The notes under the pieces were generated by a model. That model had not been told where the DNA came from. It ran no database searches and saw only the letters and a list, made by a program, of their open reading frames with translations. Both the position numbers and the translations under genes were made by a program. This document shows, in pieces, positions 34,047-38,504 of a stretch of 38,504 nucleotides of DNA (positions within the stretch are counted from its first letter, which is position 1; every line of letters starts with the position of its first letter). The stretch is from Chloroflexota bacterium (GTDB taxonomy: Bacteria; Chloroflexota; Dehalococcoidia; Lucifugimonadales; UBA3495): assembly GCA_009837355.1 (NCBI GenBank), contig VXTR01000003.1, forward strand, positions 1 through 38,504. The letters are read 5' to 3'.

Positions 34047-35777
34047 CTACGAAGATTGTGCCACCCGCACGGTGATTATGTCGATGTCGTGGTACTTGTG
34101 ATGCTGCACTGAGGACGCGTAGTACCGCAGCAGCCGGAAGGATATTTCTTCCTCGTCATAGATCTGCGGCTGGTCGCTGAGGTAGGCCAACTTGTCCTCC
34201 ACGTTGCCGCCCTCACTGGTTGCGGCGAACTCCATCTCGATATCATCATCGGCGCGGCGCACGCTGACGACCAGGCGCTTGCCGGTTTCTTCCTCCCCTT
34301 CTCCCTGCTGGGACAGCAGGCACGACAGTGTTTCCTCGCCGGCCGAACGGAGACGGTTGACGGACGCTTCATTCCAACTCGCACCATTAGAGAAATCGGT
34401 GAGAAACTCATCAATCTCTGGAAGCGAAGAGGCGGCCATTGCCACCGACAAACGCCGACGCCGGTTGGAGATGAACTCCAGCAGCAGACTGAGCAAAATT
34501 ACTGAAATCGCTCCCGTGGTCATGCCGTTGCTGAGCAGCGTTTCCAGCGTTCCGCTCAAAAGCTCGGGCAATATCCATCCATTCTCAAACCCAATGCCAA
34601 TCCAGAGGGACACTCCCAGGACGGCGGCTTTCTTGCTGTCCAGGCCGCCGCGCACCACGCTGCTCATGCCCTGCACGAACAGCAGGGCCAGCAGGAAGAC
34701 GATATAGGCCACCAGGACCGGCCGGGGTATGGCAGTAATCAGGGCCACTACCTTCGGCAAAAACGCCACCGCTATCAGAATAAGCCCGCCATAGACACCT
34801 TTCCGCCGGGAAGCGACCCCGGTCAGCAACGACCGGGCCGCATTGGACGCGCCGATGGCGGCGGGAAGCGTGGCCAGCGCAGCGGCGAGAATATTGATCA
34901 ACGCAATCAGATTGTGGGCTCCCTGCACGACTCGGAAGTCGGTGGCTCGCGGCCGACGCCAGGCCACTTGCTGAATAATCACCGTATCGCTGATTGAGTT
35001 GATCATGGTTGCCATGTTCACGATTACGAATCCCGGCAGTATGGCCCAGAAGGCCGCTCCCAGGTTCAGCTCGAATTCCGAGATAGGATAGGCGGGAATG
35101 CCGATCCAGGGCGCGTCAATCACTTTCTGAAAGTCGAAAGCTCCCATTGGGATTGCTACGACACAACCAATCAACACCGCAATGACCGGCGAATACTGCT
35201 GCCACTTGGGTGAAGTGAACAGCCGCATTCCCAACAGAATCAGCAGGGTCATCCCGCCCAGAACCGGGGCCGTGGCAATGAGGGATCCCTCCGGCAGGTT
35301 GGGAAGCGTTCGAAGCACCGGGGGGATCACGGTGACCGACAGCAACATCAGCACGGTGCCGGCCACCAGGGGAGTCATTATCCGACGCAGCAAGGACAGC
35401 CGTGAGACAAACACGAACTGAATCAGCGCGGAAATCACCATCAGCGCCGATAGCGTCACCGGCCCGCCGGCCAAGAGCGCAGAGGCAGCGACCGTGATGA
35501 AGGCGGAGGTGGTAGCGATGCTGAGCGCGTAGCCGGAGCCGAAGCGCCAAAAATGCAGCGTGATCAAGATGTGGCCGATGCCACAGACCACCAGCGCGGA
35601 GAAGAAAATCCAGGAAAGGTAGTCCTCGGATTGGTCGCCCGCCACCGCAACGATGGCCGTAGTGCCGGCCATCGCAGCCATGCGGGTCATTACGTCCTGG
35701 AACCCGTGGACAAAAGAAATGGGATGACTCGGGCGGTCATCCGGTTGATAGACGATTTGCTCGTTGACTGCGGCCAT
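34047..35777 (-). CDS. NCS2-type permease fused to RsbW/GHKL-like domain, copy A
   Basis: The 576-residue product has an N-terminal membrane part (about 20-440, 12-14 hydrophobic segments) with nucleobase-permease (SLC23/NCS2) features: DDRPSHPISFVHGFQDV, a long NMATMINSISDTV helix and ASNAARSLLTGVASRRKGVYGGLILI. Residues about 447-576 are soluble and resemble the RsbW-type ATPase fold: VNRLRSAGEETLSCLL in place of the N-box helix and EEISFRLLRYYASSVQHHKYHDIDIITVRV at the end. The N-box Asn and the DxGxG loop are not conserved. I chose ATG 35777, because copy B starts at the equivalent residue and both are then 576 residues. The domain may regulate transport or act as a sensor; that is inference. 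Confidence 0.75.
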   Translation of the reverse strand: MAAVNEQIVYQPDDRPSHPISFVHGFQDVMTRMAAMAGTTAIVAVAGDQSEDYLSWIFFSALVVCGIGHILITLHFWRFGSGYALSIATTSAFITVAASALLAGGPVTLSALMVISALIQFVFVSRLSLLRRIMTPLVAGTVLMLLSVTVIPPVLRTLPNLPEGSLIATAPVLGGMTLLILLGMRLFTSPKWQQYSPVIAVLIGCVVAIPMGAFDFQKVIDAPWIGIPAYPISEFELNLGAAFWAILPGFVIVNMATMINSISDTVIIQQVAWRRPRATDFRVVQGAHNLIALINILAAALATLPAAIGASNAARSLLTGVASRRKGVYGGLILIAVAFLPKVVALITAIPRPVLVAYIVFLLALLFVQGMSSVVRGGLDSKKAAVLGVSLWIGIGFENGWILPELLSGTLETLLSNGMTTGAISVILLSLLLEFISNRRRRLSVAMAASSLPEIDEFLTDFSNGASWNEASVNRLRSAGEETLSCLLSQQGEGEEETGKRLVVSVRRADDDIEMEFAATSEGGNVEDKLAYLSDQPQIYDEEEISFRLLRYYASSVQHHKYHDIDIITVRVAQSS

Positions 35778-35844
35778 GATACTTGCTGCAGGCCTGGCAG
35801 GGTGGCCAAGTTCCACCACCCCCGGCGGTTAGCCAGTTGGCCGC

Positions 35845-35873
35845 ACTGTATCACGGGCTATGCTGCACGACAA
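35845..35873 (-). promoter_or_regulatory. Candidate promoter of permease fusion copy A
   Basis: On the minus strand TTGTCG, a 17-base spacer and TACAGT with a TG extension (TGATACAGT) lie about 68 bases before the ATG. The 15-mer CCCGTGATACAGTGC that contains the -10 box recurs upstream of copy B at almost the same distance. Confidence 0.55.
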
Positions 35874-35930
35874 GGACAAAACGGTGGATGCGGGCCGCCG
35901 CCCGCTCGGCAACGGAACAACCCTGACGCG

Positions 35931-37661
35931 CTAGGAAGAATGCGCCACCCGCACGGTGATGATGTCGATGTCGTGGTACTTGTGGTGCTGCACTGAGGAT
36001 GCGTAGTGCCGCAGCAGCCGGAAGGAGATTTCTTCCTCGTCGTAGATCTGCGGTTGGTCGCTGAGGTAGGCCAGCTTGTCCTCCACGTTGCCGCCCTCGG
36101 TGGTTGCGGCGAACTCCATCTCAATGTCGTTCTCAGCGCGGCGGATGCTGACCACCAGGCGTTTGCCGGTGTCCTGCTCCGGGTCGCTCTGCTGGGACAG
36201 CAGGCACGACAGGGTTTCCTCGCCGGCCGACCGGAGACGGTTGACGGAGGCCGCGTTCCAACCGCCACCGGTGGCGTAGTTGGCGAGAAACTCGTCAATC
36301 CGGGGGAGAGAAGATGCAGCCATTGCCACCCAGAGACGCCGGCTCCGGCTGGACAGAGACTCCAGGAACAGGCTGAGCAAAACTACCGCAATGGCGCCCG
36401 TCGTCATGCCGTTGCTGAGCAACTCTCCCAGCGTCCCGTTCAAAAGCTCGGGGAAGATCCAGCCGTTCTCAAATCCCATGCCAATCCAGAGGGACATTCC
36501 CAGCACCGCAGCTTTTTTGGCATCCAAACCGCCGCGGATTACGCTGCTCATGCCCTGGACGAACAGCAGGGCCAACAGGAAAACGATATACGCCGACAGG
36601 ACCGGCCGGGGTATGATCAGAATCAGCGCGACAATCTTCGGCAACAACGCGACCGCGATTAGAATCAGGCCCCCATAGACGCCCTTGCGCAGGGAAGCGA
36701 TGCCGGTCAAAACCGTACGCGCCGAATTGGACGTCGACGCCGCGATGGGAAGCGTCGTCAGGACTGCAGCAACCAGATTGGCCAATGCAGCCAGATTGTG
36801 GGCTCCCTGCACCATACGGAAATCGGTGGCTCCGGGACGCCGCCAGGACACCTGCTGAAGCACCACCGTATCGCCGATGGAGAGAATCATAGCCGCCAGG
36901 CTCACGATGACGAATCCGGGCAGCAATGCCCAGAAGGCCGTTCCCAGATCCAGGTCGAATGCCCCCACCGGATATTCGGGAAACCCCAGCCATGTCGCGT
37001 CGACCACTTTCTGAAACTCGAAGGCGCCCAGCGGGATGGCAATCACGCAACCGGCCGCCACCGCTACGACCGGCGAATATTGCTGCCATTTGGGCGCAGT
37101 GAACAGCCGCATACCCAACAGAATGGTCAGTGTTACTCCGGCCAGGATGGGAGCAGTAGCGGAATAGCTGCCCTCAGGTACGTTGGGCAGAGTGGCCAGG
37201 ACTCTGGGCATCACGGTGACCGGCAGCAACATCAGCACGGTGCCGGCGACCAGCGGGGTCATTACGCGCCGCAGCAGGGATAACCGGGAGACAAATACAA
37301 ACTGGACCAGCGAAGAAACCGCCATCAGGGCCGACAGCATCAGAGGCCCGCCGGCCAGCAGGGCTGACGAGGCCACGGCAATGTAGGCGGTGATAGTGGC
37401 GATGCTCACGGAATACCCGGAGCCGAATCGCCAGAACCGAAACGTCTGCAAGATATTGCCTATCCCGCAAAGCACGAACACCGAGAAGAAAGTCCAGGAA
37501 ACGTATCCCTCAGATTGTCCTCCGGCCGCCGCAACGATGGTGATGATGGCCGTCATCGAGGAGATGTGGGCCATCATGTCCTGCAAGCCGTGGACGATGG
37601 AAATATGATGGGCCGGCCGGTCATCCGGTTGATAGAGGATGTGTTCGTTGACTACAGCCAT
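35931..37661 (-). CDS. NCS2-type permease fused to RsbW/GHKL-like domain, copy B
   Basis: This 576-residue protein is the tandem paralogue of copy A, with the same length and domain order: membrane permease part (about 20-440) and soluble RsbW-like C-terminal domain (447-576). Over the last 130 residues I count about 20 differences from copy A, while the first 60 residues differ at roughly 25 positions, so the cytoplasmic domain is the more conserved part. VNRLRSAGEETLSCLLSQQ and NVEDKLAYLSDQPQIYDEEE are identical in both. No Shine-Dalgarno sequence is evident before either ATG. It lies between the tRNA-Met gene and copy A, all on the minus strand. Confidence 0.75.
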   Translation of the reverse strand: MAVVNEHILYQPDDRPAHHISIVHGLQDMMAHISSMTAIITIVAAAGGQSEGYVSWTFFSVFVLCGIGNILQTFRFWRFGSGYSVSIATITAYIAVASSALLAGGPLMLSALMAVSSLVQFVFVSRLSLLRRVMTPLVAGTVLMLLPVTVMPRVLATLPNVPEGSYSATAPILAGVTLTILLGMRLFTAPKWQQYSPVVAVAAGCVIAIPLGAFEFQKVVDATWLGFPEYPVGAFDLDLGTAFWALLPGFVIVSLAAMILSIGDTVVLQQVSWRRPGATDFRMVQGAHNLAALANLVAAVLTTLPIAASTSNSARTVLTGIASLRKGVYGGLILIAVALLPKIVALILIIPRPVLSAYIVFLLALLFVQGMSSVIRGGLDAKKAAVLGMSLWIGMGFENGWIFPELLNGTLGELLSNGMTTGAIAVVLLSLFLESLSSRSRRLWVAMAASSLPRIDEFLANYATGGGWNAASVNRLRSAGEETLSCLLSQQSDPEQDTGKRLVVSIRRAENDIEMEFAATTEGGNVEDKLAYLSDQPQIYDEEEISFRLLRHYASSVQHHKYHDIDIITVRVAHSS

Positions 37662-37730
37662 GTTGATCGCAGCAGCGCTTGGCGGGGCGGCTATAGTGCG
37701 CCGCCACGGGATGATTGATTCATTCGCAGC

Positions 37731-37759
37731 ACTGTATCACGGGGCCTGCGGCCCGGCAA
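37731..37759 (-). promoter_or_regulatory. Candidate promoter of permease fusion copy B
   Basis: On the minus strand TTGCCG, a 17-base spacer and TGATACAGT stand about 70 bases before the ATG. Spacing, -10 sequence and flanks match the element upstream of copy A, which supports both calls. Confidence 0.55.
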
Positions 37760-37789
37760 GGCGGGGCCGGCTGCCCCGGGATATGAAGA

Positions 37790-37812
37790 AGCCCCGGCGC
37801 AATGCCGGGGCT
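37790..37812 (-). terminator. Terminator-like hairpin after tRNA-Met
   Basis: AGCCCCGGC and GCCGGGGCT form a perfect nine-base stem with a five-base loop, 13 bases beyond the tRNA 3' end. On the minus strand it is followed by TCTTCAT, a weak T-tract; on the plus strand by GATTTTAT. It probably ends the 23S-tRNA transcript. Confidence 0.7.
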
Positions 37813-37824
37813 GATTTTATTGCT

Positions 37825-37899
37825 TGGTAGCGGGGGTTGGACTCGAACCAACGACCTTCGGGTTATGAGCCCGACGAGCTGCCACTGCTCCACCCCGCA
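37825..37899 (-). tRNA. Initiator tRNA-fMet (CAT)
   Basis: The 75-base gene folds as a full cloverleaf with acceptor stem GCGGGG/CCCCGC, anticodon loop CTCATAA and T loop TTCGAGT. CCA is encoded. Two initiator marks are present: an unpaired 1-72 position (T opposite T) and three consecutive G-C pairs (GGG/CCC) next to the anticodon loop. It lies about 107 bases beyond the 3' end of the 23S rRNA gene on the same strand and is probably part of that transcript. Confidence 0.95.
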
Positions 37900-38006
37900 C
37901 TGTTGGTATGAACTGAATAAGGAAGTCTGAACCTGGTTGATTGATGGACGATTGAACCATCGATTCACTGAGAACCGAGCCAGGAGAGTTTGAAGCTCCT
38001 AGCGTG
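37900..38006 (-). other. Spacer between 23S rRNA and tRNA-fMet, without 5S rRNA
   Basis: The 107-base spacer has small stems (for example AGGAG/CTCCT close to the 23S end) but no 5S rRNA signature such as the conserved CCGAAC region. Where a 5S gene would normally follow 23S rRNA, the next gene is the initiator tRNA. Confidence 0.6.

Positions 38007-38504
<498 letters not shown>

Noticed and set aside
37900-38006. Possible 5S rRNA gene after 23S
   Set aside because: The spacer is shorter than a 5S gene and lacks its conserved sequences.

Overview
The window is a GC-rich, gene-dense piece of a bacterial chromosome. It carries 34 supported protein genes, an initiator tRNA and the 3' part of a 23S rRNA gene. 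The gene mix points to a marine or sponge-associated Chloroflexota of the SAR202 type: type III CoA-transferases, luciferase-like flavin monooxygenases, a glcDEF glycolate oxidase, a DUF1501/DUF1800 pair, MmgE/PrpD and an orphan Liv-type binding lipoprotein. This taxonomic call is an inference from gene content; I could not run a 23S phylogeny.

Layout. 1-3.8 kb (minus): MmgE/PrpD dehydratase, MFS carrier, a 45-residue ORF and a lipoprotein. 3.8-7.3 kb (plus): VOC protein, stand-alone acyl carrier protein, alpha/beta hydrolase, phenylacetate-CoA-ligase-like enzyme and a second VOC protein. 7.3-17.4 kb (plus): DUF1501, DUF1800, NHL beta-propeller, then glcD, an intruding HKD-nuclease/P-loop ATPase gene, glcE and glcF. 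17.4-19.5 kb (minus): alanine-glyoxylate-type aminotransferase and an SDR with altered catalytic residues. 19.6-24.1 kb (minus): trpD-trpC-trpF-trpB followed by a secreted HNH nuclease; trpA and trpEG are absent. 24.2-25.0 kb (plus): amidohydrolase. 25.1-27.6 kb (minus): SRPBCC protein and oligopeptidase B. 27.8-34.0 kb (plus): two CaiB/BaiF CoA-transferases, substrate-binding lipoprotein, two LLM-class flavoproteins and an IsdG-like monooxygenase. 34.0-37.7 kb (minus): two tandem paralogues in which an NCS2-type permease is fused to a C-terminal RsbW/GHKL-like domain. 37.8-38.5 kb (minus): initiator tRNA-Met and the 23S rRNA 3' end.

How the genes work together. GlcDEF oxidises glycolate to glyoxylate, and the convergent aminotransferase could turn glyoxylate into glycine, which makes a compact C2-acid module. 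The 27.8-34 kb block looks like uptake and CoA-activation of an organic acid plus flavin-dependent oxidation. The trp genes cover four of the steps from anthranilate to tryptophan.

The two most unusual items are (i) the 698-residue HKD-nuclease/ATPase gene, start/stop-coupled inside the glycolate oxidase operon and visibly less GC-rich than its neighbours, and (ii) the duplicated permease-GHKL fusion. Its soluble domain is better conserved between copies than the membrane part, and both copies share a promoter-like element at the same distance from the start. No CRISPR array, transposase or phage module was seen. No gene-free stretch exceeds 300 bases.
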